Below are positions 17,863-26,507 of a stretch of DNA of 64,000 nt, piece after piece. The notes under the pieces were generated by a model that saw nothing but the letters and a program-made list of their open reading frames with translations, had not been told where the DNA came from and did no database searches. The first letter of the stretch is position 1. Each line of letters begins with the position of its first letter. Made by a program: the position numbers and the translations under genes. Origin of the DNA: Spirochaetia bacterium (GTDB taxonomy: Bacteria; Spirochaetota; Spirochaetia; Treponematales; Breznakiellaceae); the NCBI GenBank assembly GCA_025997595.1, contig BNUU01000001.1:124001-188000 (forward strand). The letters are read 5' to 3'.

Positions 17863-18330
17863 TTGGTTCGATACCCGTTGGGGAACTGCATCGGTGAATT
17901 AAATTTTATGTTTGGTCAGGGCATAAAACTTAAGGGTTCCGGTCTTGCTTCAGGTTATGACGCGGTACTCAAATATAGTTCCCTTGATATACCGCTGCTG
18001 GTTCGCTATGCCTTTATCAATAAACCGGTCGTTTTTGGACTTCAGGCAGGCCCGTATATTTCAATACCCTTTGGCCTTAAAGCAAGCGGGAATGGTGCGG
18101 AGTACATGGGTATTGACGGCGACTTCGACTCAGGAGGAGCGCTGGGCGGTATAACGGTCGGCGCTTTTGTAGGGTATCCCCTTGGACCCGGGAAGATTAT
18201 TGGGGATGTACGGTTTCTCACCGATTTCGGCACGTTGAAAGCGCACGAATCCGGTTTTGATTTTACGGTATCACATCGCGCAGGCATTAATTTGACCTTC
18301 GGTTATGAAATATCGTTTAACAAAAAATAA
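17863..18330 (+). pseudogene. N-terminally truncated outer-membrane beta-barrel protein
   Basis: The frame encodes a PorT/OMP_b-brl-like barrel: SLDIPLLVRYAFINKPVVFG, GLQAGPYISIPFG and a terminal RAGINLTFGYEISF strand. These are strong matches in style to the opacity-like barrels of Bacteroidetes and spirochaetes. The signal peptide and first strands are missing. The frame is open back to 17785 but has no ATG and no ribosome site, and the first possible codon (TTG, 17863) is already inside the barrel. It looks like a 5'-deleted remnant. It could still be functional only if fused by rearrangement. Confidence 0.6.
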
Positions 18331-18384
18331 AGAGAAAGATACTGCGCCATTGATGGCGCAGGAACGCAGGTATATCCGGCGCCG

Positions 18385-18417
18385 GCCCGGTTTAGCAATA
18401 GACCGGGCTTTGTTTTT
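18385..18417 (+). terminator. Rho-independent terminator
   Basis: GCCCGGT (18385-18391) and ACCGGGC (18402-18408) form a strong stem followed by TTTGTTTTTT. A second perfect hairpin, CTGCGCCAT with ATGGCGCAG, sits just upstream near 18344-18363. Both follow the barrel remnant. Confidence 0.75.
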
Positions 18418-18520
18418 TGGGGACAACGCGATAGTACCTCAGCGCTAACCGGGTGGGAAATTGTTACCCGGCGGGTAAATTTTCCCCAATGCACCGCCTG
18501 CGGCCGGCTGCCAAATGGCT

Positions 18521-18550
18521 GTTGTTCAATAACTGAAGCTATCGAACAAC
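18521..18550 (+). promoter_or_regulatory. Inverted repeat, candidate enhancer site for a sigma-54 activator
   Basis: GTTGTTC (18521-18527) and GAACAAC (18544-18550) form perfect 7-bp arms, extended to 10 of 11 matches with ATA/TAT. Its centre is about 75 bp before the expected start of the sigma-54 promoter, a usual position for an upstream activating sequence. Confidence 0.5.
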
Positions 18551-18584
18551 CCTAATTACCCATTAGTATCATTAATATGATTCC

Positions 18585-18600
18585 TGGCACAGTCCTTGCT
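18585..18600 (+). promoter_or_regulatory. Sigma-54 (-24/-12) promoter
   Basis: TGGCAC, five bases, then TTGCT: an exact match to the sigma-54 consensus, with correct GG-to-GC spacing. Transcription would start near 18611, only about 12 nt before the lipoprotein ATG at 18623, with AGGGGGCGG as the ribosome site inside that short leader. Confidence 0.75.
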
Positions 18601-18622
18601 TAATAAAACCCAGGGGGCGGCT

Positions 18623-19354
18623 ATGAAAAGTAATATCAATGTGTTTTTTGGGGGAATAGCGGCGCTGTTACTGGTATGCAGTGTTATGTTTACCGGATGC
18701 ATTATGGAACTTCCGGAAGATACTACCCTCAACAGTAAGCTGGGCGCGGGATCCTTGAACCTGGAAGGCTTCGTGTACGAGTACGATTCTCTTTACAGGA
18801 GTTATGCCCCCACAGGGGTCTTAACAAATAAAACGGTGCGGGCATATGCCGGAAGCAGTAACCCCTATGCCTCAACATCCCTTATATCTTCTTTAGGAAC
18901 TATTGACAGGAACGGTATTTTTTCCATTACCCTTAATCCCATTTCGGACCGGAGCAGTGTGCTTGTGCCCCTGAGCTCTGCGGAATTCAGAAACCTGGGG
19001 GAGGGCATTTTTTCCTTTACCCCATGGGGGAATATAACGGTTTATCCGGGTACGGTAAAATATGCGGCGATAGATCTTTATGTCTACAATGGCAATAGCC
19101 GCCTTAGATCCCTTTCAAAAAAGGAACACCTGCAATTTGGCGGAAAGATGGTCCGTTATGTTTGGGTTGACGCTGATGTAACCATTCGCGGAGAGCGGGG
19201 GACGGGCTTCCTGACGACCGCCCGTGAGTTTACGCTGAAACTGACCAGGGGTTGGAACGCGATATATATCACGGACAGTCTGGAGCTATCCTTCCCCTGG
19301 TATGTGGACGTAAGCCTTGGTGACGCCGATGTATATTGGTCTTACAGCAGATAG
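18623..19354 (+). CDS. Lipoprotein of unknown function, first gene of the sigma-54 operon
   Basis: A 243-aa protein with a lipoprotein signal peptide ending VMFTGC (Cys about 26). No family recognised. The body is predicted all-beta, with Tyr/Ser-rich stretches such as FVYEYDSLYRSYAP and a C-terminal WYVDVSLGDADVYWSYS. The ATG at 18623 follows AGGGGGCGG. The frame is open upstream of it but would lie inside the promoter. It is followed 24 bp later by the LPP20-like gene, so it is probably part of the same envelope lipoprotein set. Confidence 0.7.
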   Translation: MKSNINVFFGGIAALLLVCSVMFTGCIMELPEDTTLNSKLGAGSLNLEGFVYEYDSLYRSYAPTGVLTNKTVRAYAGSSNPYASTSLISSLGTIDRNGIFSITLNPISDRSSVLVPLSSAEFRNLGEGIFSFTPWGNITVYPGTVKYAAIDLYVYNGNSRLRSLSKKEHLQFGGKMVRYVWVDADVTIRGERGTGFLTTAREFTLKLTRGWNAIYITDSLELSFPWYVDVSLGDADVYWSYSR

Positions 19355-19378
19355 GGGCTTACTTTTTAGGGGGGTGTT

Positions 19379-20485
19379 ATGGTACCCTGTGAAAATATGA
19401 ACGGCATAAAAAAGATTTTGCCCCTGCTGGTGTTGGTTCTATTTTGTATCGCGGCTTCCTGTGCGACAAGCCCCGCCGGGACAGGACCTGGGCCTGCGCC
19501 CCTCTGGGTAAGCGACAGGAATGCGGCCTTTCCCGACAGCCAGTGGCTCTGCGTGGTGGAAAGCGCCAAAGATAAGGATACCGCCCAGGGCGCGGCGATG
19601 AACGCCCTGGCCCGGGTGTTCAGGACCGATATTCTGGGAATAACCGTTGCGTACCAGGAATTTACCAATGTGGCCTCCCAATCGGGTAAAAAAAAGATCG
19701 CCTCCTTTACCGAAGGCCGGGATTTTGCCCAGGAGGTGACCACCACCAGTAATATTACCGGGCTTATCGGGGTGCAAAGTGAGGTCTGGACGGGGCCTGA
19801 CGGGACGGCCTATGCCAATGCCCGCATGAACCGGCGGGAATGCGCGGCCCGGTATCAGGCGTTGATTAAGGAAAATGAAGGGGTTATCCGGCTTTTAAAA
19901 GAAGAGGCGGAGCGTGACGCCGCAACCTTTGACGCCTTTGAAGCCCTGAACTTTGCTGTCTCAGTGGCGGAGGTCACCGATTACTTCCAGAGTCTTTTGG
20001 AGGTCCTTGATCCGGCGAAGATTGGCATCCGCCCGGACTACGGCAATGCGGATGCGGTACGGCGGCTTGCCATAAACGCCGCCCGGTCCGTTGTGATTAC
20101 CGTACAGGTGAAGGGGGATACGGGGGGACGCATTACCACGGCCCTTACCGCCTTCCTGGACAGCAAGGGCTTTAGGACAAACAGTTCCGGGGGGAGCTTC
20201 GCCGGAAGTCCCGGTTCCCGTTCTTATCTGCTTTCCGCCGTATTTGAACTGGAAGATGTTGTGTTGGGGGCCAATCAGCCCAATAAGTTTGTGCGCTATG
20301 TGCTTAACACGTCCATTGTAAACAACGAGGGCAGGGAAGTATTTTCTTATTCGGGGAACGGCCGGGAGGGCCATGTCACCGAATCGGAGGCCCGTCAGCG
20401 GGCCATCCGCGCCGCCGAGTCCGCAATCGGTACGGAGGCATTCGCAAAGGGGTTTAACGCGTATCTTGAATCATTGTTGAAATAA
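19379..20485 (+). CDS. LPP20-like lipoprotein
   Basis: A 368-aa protein with a signal peptide and lipobox IAASC. The N-terminal domain reads PLWVSDRNAAFPDSQWLCVV and then A-rich repeats (AAMNALARVF), the pattern of the LPP20 / LpP20-like fold, where 'xAxxxAxxxL' helices follow a WVxD motif. A second region (about 215-365) resembles a CsgG/LPP20-like module with repeated AxxxARQRAIRAAESAI. It is outer-membrane anchored or periplasmic. The start follows AGGGGGGTGTT. Neighbouring lipoproteins suggest a common envelope-assembly role. Confidence 0.65.
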   Translation: MVPCENMNGIKKILPLLVLVLFCIAASCATSPAGTGPGPAPLWVSDRNAAFPDSQWLCVVESAKDKDTAQGAAMNALARVFRTDILGITVAYQEFTNVASQSGKKKIASFTEGRDFAQEVTTTSNITGLIGVQSEVWTGPDGTAYANARMNRRECAARYQALIKENEGVIRLLKEEAERDAATFDAFEALNFAVSVAEVTDYFQSLLEVLDPAKIGIRPDYGNADAVRRLAINAARSVVITVQVKGDTGGRITTALTAFLDSKGFRTNSSGGSFAGSPGSRSYLLSAVFELEDVVLGANQPNKFVRYVLNTSIVNNEGREVFSYSGNGREGHVTESEARQRAIRAAESAIGTEAFAKGFNAYLESLLK

Positions 20486-20528
20486 AAAGTCATAAGCCTT
20501 GAGGGTTTTGACTTCTTATATAAAACCT

Positions 20529-20541
20529 GTTAATTATTAAC
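20529..20541. promoter_or_regulatory. Perfect 13-bp palindrome before the third operon gene
   Basis: GTTAATTATTAAC lies about 26 bp before the ATG at 20567, inside the only AT-rich gap of the operon. A TTGACT hexamer precedes it. It could be an operator with an internal promoter, but no clear -10 is visible. Confidence 0.3.
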
Positions 20542-20566
20542 GGTAAAAAATCGAAGGAGGCAGAAT

Positions 20567-21250
20567 ATGAAATCTGTCAGAAAAATGGTGATAGTATTGT
20601 TCGCGGCAGCTGCGGCAATGGGTGTTTTTTCAGGCTGCAAGACAACGGACAGCGGGGCTTCAGCGGACCGCATTACGCTTCAGTCCTCGGCTAATGTGCA
20701 AACCATAGAACATAAGGGGACCGCATTGGGGAGAAATGAGCTGCCCCAATGGCTTGCGGAATGGACGGACCGCGGGGTGCCCGGCGTCGAATCCCTTGCG
20801 GACTATAAGGGCAAGTACTGCATCGTCGCCGATGAACGGGGAGCGGAGCTGCAGCAGCTTCTTACCTGGGTGAACAACTTTAACGCCCAGCAGCAGATAG
20901 GCGCCCAGATTCAAACACGGGTGGCGTCGGTGTTTAAGGCCAACGAGAGCAAGGTTCCCGACAGCGCCGATTCCCAGCGTAAATACAGCAACGCCATCAA
21001 TACCCTGGTAAGCGCCACCTATACCGGCGCCCGCAAGGAGAGCGATTGGTGGGTACACCAGCGCATAACCGAGAAGGGCAGGCCCGATGAGATCCGGTAT
21101 ACCGCCTATGTCCTGTATTCCATAGACCGGAAGATCCTGGACCAGCAGATTGCAGATTCCATAGCCAAGATAAAAGACGGTACCCCCGAGCTTGACCGTC
21201 TCTTTGACGAGATTACCGCCCAGATCCTCGAAAGCGGTTTACAGTGGTAG
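20567..21250 (+). CDS. Lipoprotein of unknown function
   Basis: A 227-aa lipoprotein; the signal peptide ends MGVFSGC (Cys24), followed by a short linker. The mature domain begins with LPQWLAEWTDRGVPGVESL, a WLxxW pattern also found in LPP20-like proteins. It then has a helical region rich in Gln/Ala (NNFNAQQQIGAQIQTRVASV) and ends YTAYVLYSIDRKILDQQI. That ending is typical of proteins next to LpoB-like genes. GAAGGAGG precedes the ATG. Two strong hairpins separate it from the LpoB-like gene. Confidence 0.65.
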   Translation: MKSVRKMVIVLFAAAAAMGVFSGCKTTDSGASADRITLQSSANVQTIEHKGTALGRNELPQWLAEWTDRGVPGVESLADYKGKYCIVADERGAELQQLLTWVNNFNAQQQIGAQIQTRVASVFKANESKVPDSADSQRKYSNAINTLVSATYTGARKESDWWVHQRITEKGRPDEIRYTAYVLYSIDRKILDQQIADSIAKIKDGTPELDRLFDEITAQILESGLQW

Positions 21251-21252
21251 GT

Positions 21253-21302
21253 GAGTTCGCCAACGGCGAACTCGCTTGGAGTTTCGGCTATGCCGAAACT
21301 CC
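21253..21302. repeat. Pair of perfect tandem hairpins
   Basis: GAGTTCGCC-AAC-GGCGAACTC (21253-21273), then GGAGTTTCGGC and GCCGAAACTCC around a TAT loop (21278-21302). No T tract follows, so it is not a simple terminator. It lies inside the lipoprotein operon, between 20567-21250 and the LpoB-like gene. It may set differential mRNA stability. Confidence 0.7.
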
Positions 21303-21335
21303 AGGGCCGGCCAAAAAAGTAAGGGAGATATGATG

Positions 21336-21956
21336 ATGAAAAACAGGGTATTATGCGCTTTGCGCGCTGCCTTTTGTATTGCAGGCATGGCGGCTCTGGT
21401 CGCCTGTGCGTCCGGCCCCAAGGTAACCCGGGTTGATGCGGGTACCCAAACCGATTTGAGCGGTTACTGGAACAATACGGATGTCAGAATTGTCTGCGAC
21501 AGCCTGATTACGGCCTGTCTTAATTCGCCAAGGGTGAGCCAGGAGATTTCCCGGACGGGCAAGTTACCGGTGATCCTCGTGGGGGGCTTCCGCAACGACA
21601 GCGATGAGCATATTGATACCTCGATCATCTCAAGCACCATGGAAGTGGCCATCTTCAACAGCGGAAAGGCGGACTTTGTGGCCGGGGGCAGTACCCGGAA
21701 CGAACTGCGGGCGGAGCGCCAGGATCAGCAGAGCAACGCCAGTGAAGCTACCGCCAAGGCCCTGGCAAACGAAACCGGCGCGGATTTTCTGCTTACCGGA
21801 TCGGTAAAAACCATTGTGGACCGGGCGGGGAAAACTTCTACCCGCACCTATTATGTGACGGCGGAACTGTCCGGTATTGAGACCAATACAAGGTTGTGGA
21901 TGGATCAGAATGCTGAAATTAAAAAGATCATCAAAACCCCGGGTGTAAAATTCTAA
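21336..21956 (+). CDS. LpoB-like penicillin-binding-protein activator lipoprotein
   Basis: A 206-aa lipoprotein (lipobox LVAC) of the LpoB type, outer-membrane proteins that reach through the peptidoglycan to stimulate PBP1b in enterics. Typical pieces are LPVILVGGFRNDSDEHIDTS, then AIFNSGKADFVAGG and ADFLLTGSVKTI, followed by the C-terminal LWMDQNAEIKKII. Three consecutive ATG codons (21330, 21333, 21336) exist; 21336 has the best spacing from GGGAG. The enteric Pro-rich linker is absent. In other bacteria LpoB-like genes co-occur with COG3014-like genes, as here. Confidence 0.8.
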   Translation: MKNRVLCALRAAFCIAGMAALVACASGPKVTRVDAGTQTDLSGYWNNTDVRIVCDSLITACLNSPRVSQEISRTGKLPVILVGGFRNDSDEHIDTSIISSTMEVAIFNSGKADFVAGGSTRNELRAERQDQQSNASEATAKALANETGADFLLTGSVKTIVDRAGKTSTRTYYVTAELSGIETNTRLWMDQNAEIKKIIKTPGVKF

Positions 21957-21976
21957 TTACGCGAAGGGCGGCGGGA

Positions 21977-23293
21977 ATGGGCGTGCTAAAAAATTCTGTT
22001 TTGGTTTTTCTTGTCCTGATCATCCTCCCCTCATGCGCCACCGTTCCCTTTGCCCGTGTTGACGGGCCATTGGGCTCAGGGGATTATGCAGAGAGCGCTG
22101 CCCTTATCGAAAAAAACAAAAAGAAGCTATACAAAAACCGGGATGCCATCCTGTACTACCTGGATAAGGGCCTCGTGACCCATTACGCCGGACAGTACCA
22201 GGACTCTTCGAATCTTCTGGAAGAGGGCGAGCGGGCAATCGAAGCGGCCTTTACCAAAAGCGTCACGGCGGAAATAGGTTCCTACATCGTTAACGATACG
22301 GTTAAAGAATATGACGGGGAAGATTACGAGGATATTTACCTTAATGTTTTTAACGCCCTCAATTATTATCATCGTCTTGACATCGAAGGGGCCATGGTTG
22401 AGATCCGGCGGATGAATAACAAGATTCAGTTTCTGGCCTCCAAGTATGGGATCATCACATCCAACCTGCAAAAGAAGGCCCTGGAAGAATCCACGGCAAT
22501 TCCCCCGGATCCCAACGGGGACGCCCATTTTTCCGACTCCGCCCTGGCCCGCTACCTGGGGCTGCTCTTTTACCGCGGCACGGGCCGCTTTGACGATGCC
22601 CGGATCGACCGGGATCAGCTTAAGATCGCCTTTGCCAACGCCCCCGATATCTACACCCACCCCCTGCCTTCATCAATAAACGACGAGCTGGAAATCCCCG
22701 ATGGGAAGGCCCGGCTTAATGTGCTGGCCTTTGGCGGCCTTTCCCCGGCAAAGGAAGAGACCACCCTGCGGGTTTCCCTTTCGGCTTCCAATTATGTGAA
22801 AATTGCCCTCCCCGTCCTGGTGGAAAGGCCCTCCCGGATCAAAAGGGTGGAACTGGTCATTGAAAACGGAGAAACTTTTGAACTTGAACTTCTTGAGGAT
22901 CTTGAAAAAGTGGCACGGGAAACTTTTAAGGAAAAAGAGCAGGTGATTTACCTTAAGACCATACTCCGCGCAACCATGAAGGGGCTTACTTCCTCCGCCC
23001 TGGACGCCGCCGCTTCTTCAGATAAGGTAGATGGTTCTACGTCCCTTATCTTAAGTCTGCTCAGCATTGGGAACAAAATTTTTTCGGAGGCCAGCGAACA
23101 GGCGGATCTCCGCATATCCCGGTATTTTCCCGGCAAGGCCTATATCGGCGGCATTAATCTCGACCCCGGGACCTATTCCTTTACGGTGAATTACCGTGAC
23201 GCCTCCGGCCAGGCGCTTGCTTCTTTCCGGCAGGAAAATATAATGGTATATAAAGACAGGCTTAACTTATTGGAAGCCGTATGCCTAAAATGA
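21977..23293 (+). CDS. COG3014-like lipoprotein
   Basis: A 438-aa lipoprotein (signal peptide, lipobox ILPSC). The N-terminal third is TPR-like and helical (ILYYLDKGLVTHYAGQYQDS, then NLLEEGERAIEAA). The rest is mixed alpha/beta, with VLAFGGLSPAKEETTLRVSL and a C-terminal beta segment, NLDPGTYSFTVNYRDASG. This organisation matches the uncharacterised COG3014 family found beside LpoB-like genes. It lies 20 bp after the LpoB-like gene and 9 bp before the AAA+ gene. No catalytic motif seen. Confidence 0.7.
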   Translation: MGVLKNSVLVFLVLIILPSCATVPFARVDGPLGSGDYAESAALIEKNKKKLYKNRDAILYYLDKGLVTHYAGQYQDSSNLLEEGERAIEAAFTKSVTAEIGSYIVNDTVKEYDGEDYEDIYLNVFNALNYYHRLDIEGAMVEIRRMNNKIQFLASKYGIITSNLQKKALEESTAIPPDPNGDAHFSDSALARYLGLLFYRGTGRFDDARIDRDQLKIAFANAPDIYTHPLPSSINDELEIPDGKARLNVLAFGGLSPAKEETTLRVSLSASNYVKIALPVLVERPSRIKRVELVIENGETFELELLEDLEKVARETFKEKEQVIYLKTILRATMKGLTSSALDAAASSDKVDGSTSLILSLLSIGNKIFSEASEQADLRISRYFPGKAYIGGINLDPGTYSFTVNYRDASGQALASFRQENIMVYKDRLNLLEAVCLK

Positions 23294-23302
23294 GGGGCGG
23301 GA

Positions 23303-25066
23303 ATGCAGGATCAGCTTGTTCATCAGGATCATGAGTTTATCAAAATTCTGCCCGGCTGGGCCCAGGAATTTGCCAATAAATACCGTTCCAAAACCACCAA
23401 TCTCTACATCGTGCACGGGAACATCCGGGATTTCCTTCCCCACGAGGTGAACGAAGATGAATTTGATTTCAGGCGGGTCCAGGAGTACATTTCGGATGTG
23501 CTCTTTGGGAATAAGGATATTATCCTCTTTTATGATTGTTCCAGCGGGGTGACCTTTTGTACCGATAACATGGCGCAGGATTACTACGCCGCTATGCAGG
23601 CCATGTATCCCCAGGCCGAACCGGATGATTTTATTTCCCCGGACCCCAAAAAAAGTTTTTTTTATATGGAAAAATATTTCCTCTCCAGGATCCCCCGGAA
23701 CGGCCGCGGCGCCCCCCGTGTGGTACTGATCATGGATTATGTGGAGTCGATCGTCCCCGCCGGGGAGCTGATACATTTGGAGGAGAAGGATCGCTATTCT
23801 CTGGTGACCTTGAACCGCTGGGCCAACGATCCGGTTTTTACCAAGGGTGATGTATCCATCATCCTGCTTACGGAAAACCTCGCCGATATTTCTTCCCGGC
23901 TGGTAAGCTCCCCCGCTACGGTAAAGGTGGGGGTTCCCTTCCCCGACGAAAAGGTGCGGGTCAGTTTTCTCCGCTTTAAGGAAGCCCAGGGGGAACTCCT
24001 TCTGGAGCGGGGCCTGAATGCGGAGCGGGTGGCCTCCATCACCAGCGGCCTAAATTTAATGAACCTGAACCGGCTTGTGCTGGAGGCCCTTGAGTCGAAT
24101 CACCCCCTGTCCCTGGAATACCTTCGTCAGAAAAAAAAGGAAATGATCGAAAATGAGGCCCTGGGCCTGCTTGAATTTATGGAGACGGTTCACGACCTTT
24201 CCTACGTGTCGGGTCACGATTTTGTAAAGAAGCGCTTCAAGAATGCCGCCCGGGCCATCAAGATGGGCCGCCTGGATGTGCTTCCCATGGGCTACCTGAT
24301 CGCCGGCCCCGTGGGCACGGGAAAAAGTTTTCTGGTCAGCGCCTTTGCCGGGGAAATCGGCATCCCCATGGTGAAATTCCGCAACTTCCGTTCCAAGTGG
24401 CAGGGGGACACCGAGTCCAACCTGGAAAAGGTCCTCAACATCCTCACCGCCATGTCCCCGGTAGCGGTGATGATCGACGAGGCCGACGCCTTCCTCGGCG
24501 ACCGGGATCAGGATGGGGACTCCGGCACCTCGAACCGGGTCTTTGCCCAGATCGCCGGCTTTATGGGAAACACCGCCTACCGGGGCAGGATCATCTGGTT
24601 CCTCATCACCTGCCGCCCGGACCTTATCCCCATCGACTTAAAGCGCCAGGGCCGCGCCGAGGAACACCTGGCCCTCTTCTATCCCGAAACCGCCCCGGAG
24701 CGGGAAGCCCTCTTCGACACCCTGGTCCGCAAGTTGGATCTATCGATCCGCAAGTTTCCCATCAGCGACCTTTTCAAAAAATTCCACCACGAGTTTTCCG
24801 GCGCCGATTTGGAAGCGGTGCTTATCCGCGCAAAACTCCGGGCCGCCATGGAGGACCGCAGCTTTATCACCCGTGAAGACATGGAGGAAGTGATGGGCGA
24901 CTTTGTCCCCTCAGCCTATCCCCACGAAATCGAACTGCAAAATTTGGTGGCCGTTCTGGAATGCACTTCAAAGGAGATGATCCCCAAACGGTTTCAGAAT
25001 CTTGACCGCACCAAACTGGTCAGGGATATTCAGGAGATCAAGTCGCTGCTGGGGGAGCGTGGGTAA
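23303..25066 (+). CDS. AAA+ ATPase, Ycf46/FtsH-like
   Basis: A 587-aa cytoplasmic ATPase. An N-terminal non-canonical half (about 1-290) contains a degenerate ATPase-like fold with VVLIMDYVESIVP. A complete AAA+ module follows: Walker A GPVGTGKS (about 335), Walker B VAVMIDEADAFL (about 389), an Arg finger region RQGRAEEHL, and a C-terminal lid with FSGADLEAVLIRA. There is no membrane segment and no protease motif, so it is not FtsH itself. Position at the end of the lipoprotein operon suggests a remodelling role linked to the envelope, but this is inference. Confidence 0.85.
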   Translation: MQDQLVHQDHEFIKILPGWAQEFANKYRSKTTNLYIVHGNIRDFLPHEVNEDEFDFRRVQEYISDVLFGNKDIILFYDCSSGVTFCTDNMAQDYYAAMQAMYPQAEPDDFISPDPKKSFFYMEKYFLSRIPRNGRGAPRVVLIMDYVESIVPAGELIHLEEKDRYSLVTLNRWANDPVFTKGDVSIILLTENLADISSRLVSSPATVKVGVPFPDEKVRVSFLRFKEAQGELLLERGLNAERVASITSGLNLMNLNRLVLEALESNHPLSLEYLRQKKKEMIENEALGLLEFMETVHDLSYVSGHDFVKKRFKNAARAIKMGRLDVLPMGYLIAGPVGTGKSFLVSAFAGEIGIPMVKFRNFRSKWQGDTESNLEKVLNILTAMSPVAVMIDEADAFLGDRDQDGDSGTSNRVFAQIAGFMGNTAYRGRIIWFLITCRPDLIPIDLKRQGRAEEHLALFYPETAPEREALFDTLVRKLDLSIRKFPISDLFKKFHHEFSGADLEAVLIRAKLRAAMEDRSFITREDMEEVMGDFVPSAYPHEIELQNLVAVLECTSKEMIPKRFQNLDRTKLVRDIQEIKSLLGERG

Positions 25067-25072
25067 TGTCGA

Positions 25073-25942
25073 ATGGATAAAACCCCGCCGAAAATATTAA
25101 AGAAAATTTTGCTAATAGTACTTCTGTCTTTTCTGTGTAACAATATATTTGGGCAGGAAGAAACAGAACAAACAAATAAAAATCAAAAGGTAATTGTGCC
25201 GCTGTCAATGGTGTTTCACGATATAGGCTGGAATACATTACATTCTATAACGTACAATTACGGATTAAACTTTATCGGCGCCGGACTTGAAACATGGATG
25301 TTTATAAAAACAGGGTGGGATTGGAAATGGCGGAATATTGCCTATGAAAATGATTGGCTTTCAGGCTTCGGAATACCCGGATTGTATATAGGTTATGTGG
25401 TTCCCGGTATTGCGCCTTTGGCGGCATATATTACCGGACGCATAATAAAAAACGAAAAACTGCAAATTGCAGGATTGGCTTTAACACAATCCCTTGTTTT
25501 AACATTCGGCATTCAGTCGGTCTTAAAGATGTCCACCGGAAGGGCGCTGCCCGGAATTGTTAATGAACTTGACCACACAAGAAATTCACGGACCGATGAT
25601 TTTAGTGATGAATTTAACTGGTTTAATATGGATTTTGTCGGGGGCTGGCCAAGCGGACATACGGCAAACGCCTTTTCCGCAGCGGCGACTATCGCGGAAA
25701 TATATCATGATAATCTTGCTCTAAAAATTGGCGTGTATACCTATGCGGCGCTTATGGGTTTTGGAAAATCCGTAAGCGTTCATTGGGCATCCGAAGTTAT
25801 TGCCGGCGCCTTAATAGGTTATGCAATAGGAAAAACAGTTGGCAAAAGTTATCGGAAGTTATTGGAAAATACAAATGAAGATAATAAGATACGGTTTTAT
25901 GCTTCATATAATACCGTTGGGGTAGTAATATATTTGCAATAA
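25073..25942 (+). CDS. PAP2-superfamily membrane phosphatase
   Basis: A 289-aa protein with a signal-peptide-like start and several hydrophobic segments. The three PAP2 motifs are visible: KMSTGRALP (about 151-159), WPSGHTANAF (about 192-201) and SVSVHWASEV (about 233-242). In the third motif the usual Arg is not present and the final acid is Glu rather than Asp. It probably dephosphorylates a lipid or lipid-linked phosphate on the periplasmic face. Base composition is much more AT-rich than its neighbours, marking the start of a low-GC island. It follows the AAA+ gene by 6 bp but may be a later arrival. Confidence 0.82.
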   Translation: MDKTPPKILKKILLIVLLSFLCNNIFGQEETEQTNKNQKVIVPLSMVFHDIGWNTLHSITYNYGLNFIGAGLETWMFIKTGWDWKWRNIAYENDWLSGFGIPGLYIGYVVPGIAPLAAYITGRIIKNEKLQIAGLALTQSLVLTFGIQSVLKMSTGRALPGIVNELDHTRNSRTDDFSDEFNWFNMDFVGGWPSGHTANAFSAAATIAEIYHDNLALKIGVYTYAALMGFGKSVSVHWASEVIAGALIGYAIGKTVGKSYRKLLENTNEDNKIRFYASYNTVGVVIYLQ

Positions 25943-26064
25943 GAAAACATGGCATGCCATCCGTAGGTGCGGGTGCATTACCTAACATACGCTATGCGAA
26001 ATTTTTTGGCCAAATTTGTTGAAAAATTGGAAGATTTAATCAAAGTGTATATTTTTTATAACTA

Positions 26065-26093
26065 TTGACATTTATTGAATAATAGCCTATAAT
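26065..26093 (+). promoter_or_regulatory. Perfect sigma-70 promoter directing a leaderless toxin mRNA
   Basis: TTGACA (26065-26070), a 17-bp spacer and TATAAT (26088-26093). The toxin ATG is at 26100, exactly where transcription should begin, and there is no ribosome site before it. Confidence 0.8.
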
Positions 26094-26099
26094 AAATTT

Positions 26100-26507
26100 A
26101 TGGAGATATTATTGGATGCCAGTGCAATAATGGCTGTTATTATAGAGGAGCCCGAAAAGGAACAGGTTATAAACATTACAAAAAATGTGACTATAATCTC
26201 TCCAAGTATGGTACCTTTTGAGATTGCAAATGGTTTAAGCAAAATGACGAAGAGGAGAATAATTGATAATAATAGGATGATAAATGCCTTTGAATATTTT
26301 AAGAGGATACCTATAAAAATAATAGAAACAGATATCAAAAAGGCATTGGAGATTGCAGGGGATTATAATATTTATGCATATGATGCCTTTTATTTGGAAT
26401 CGGCAAAAAGATTAGGTTTACCGTTATTGACTTTTGATGGTAATATGGCAAGAATTGGAAAAGAAATAGGTCTTACTATTTTAGGGGGAAAAGATGCAGG
26501 TGTTTGA
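26100..26507 (+). CDS. PIN-domain ribonuclease toxin (VapC-like)
   Basis: A 135-aa PIN nuclease. The acidic site residues are in place: LLDASAI (Asp6), PFEIANGL (Glu about 42), YAYDAFYLE (Asp about 93) and TFDGNM (Asp about 115). Such toxins cleave tRNA or rRNA. The gene lies in the AT-rich island and overlaps the following antitoxin gene by 14 bp. It is upstream of the antitoxin, the reverse of normal vapBC order. The ATG coincides with the expected transcription start. Confidence 0.85.
   Translation: MEILLDASAIMAVIIEEPEKEQVINITKNVTIISPSMVPFEIANGLSKMTKRRIIDNNRMINAFEYFKRIPIKIIETDIKKALEIAGDYNIYAYDAFYLESAKRLGLPLLTFDGNMARIGKEIGLTILGGKDAGV

Noticed and set aside
20512..20545. Internal sigma-70 promoter before 20567
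   Set aside because: TTGACT is present but the expected -10 is poor; only the palindrome is reported.
23303..25066. FtsH-type protease
   Set aside because: The AAA+ module is similar, but there is no HExxH zinc site and no membrane helix.
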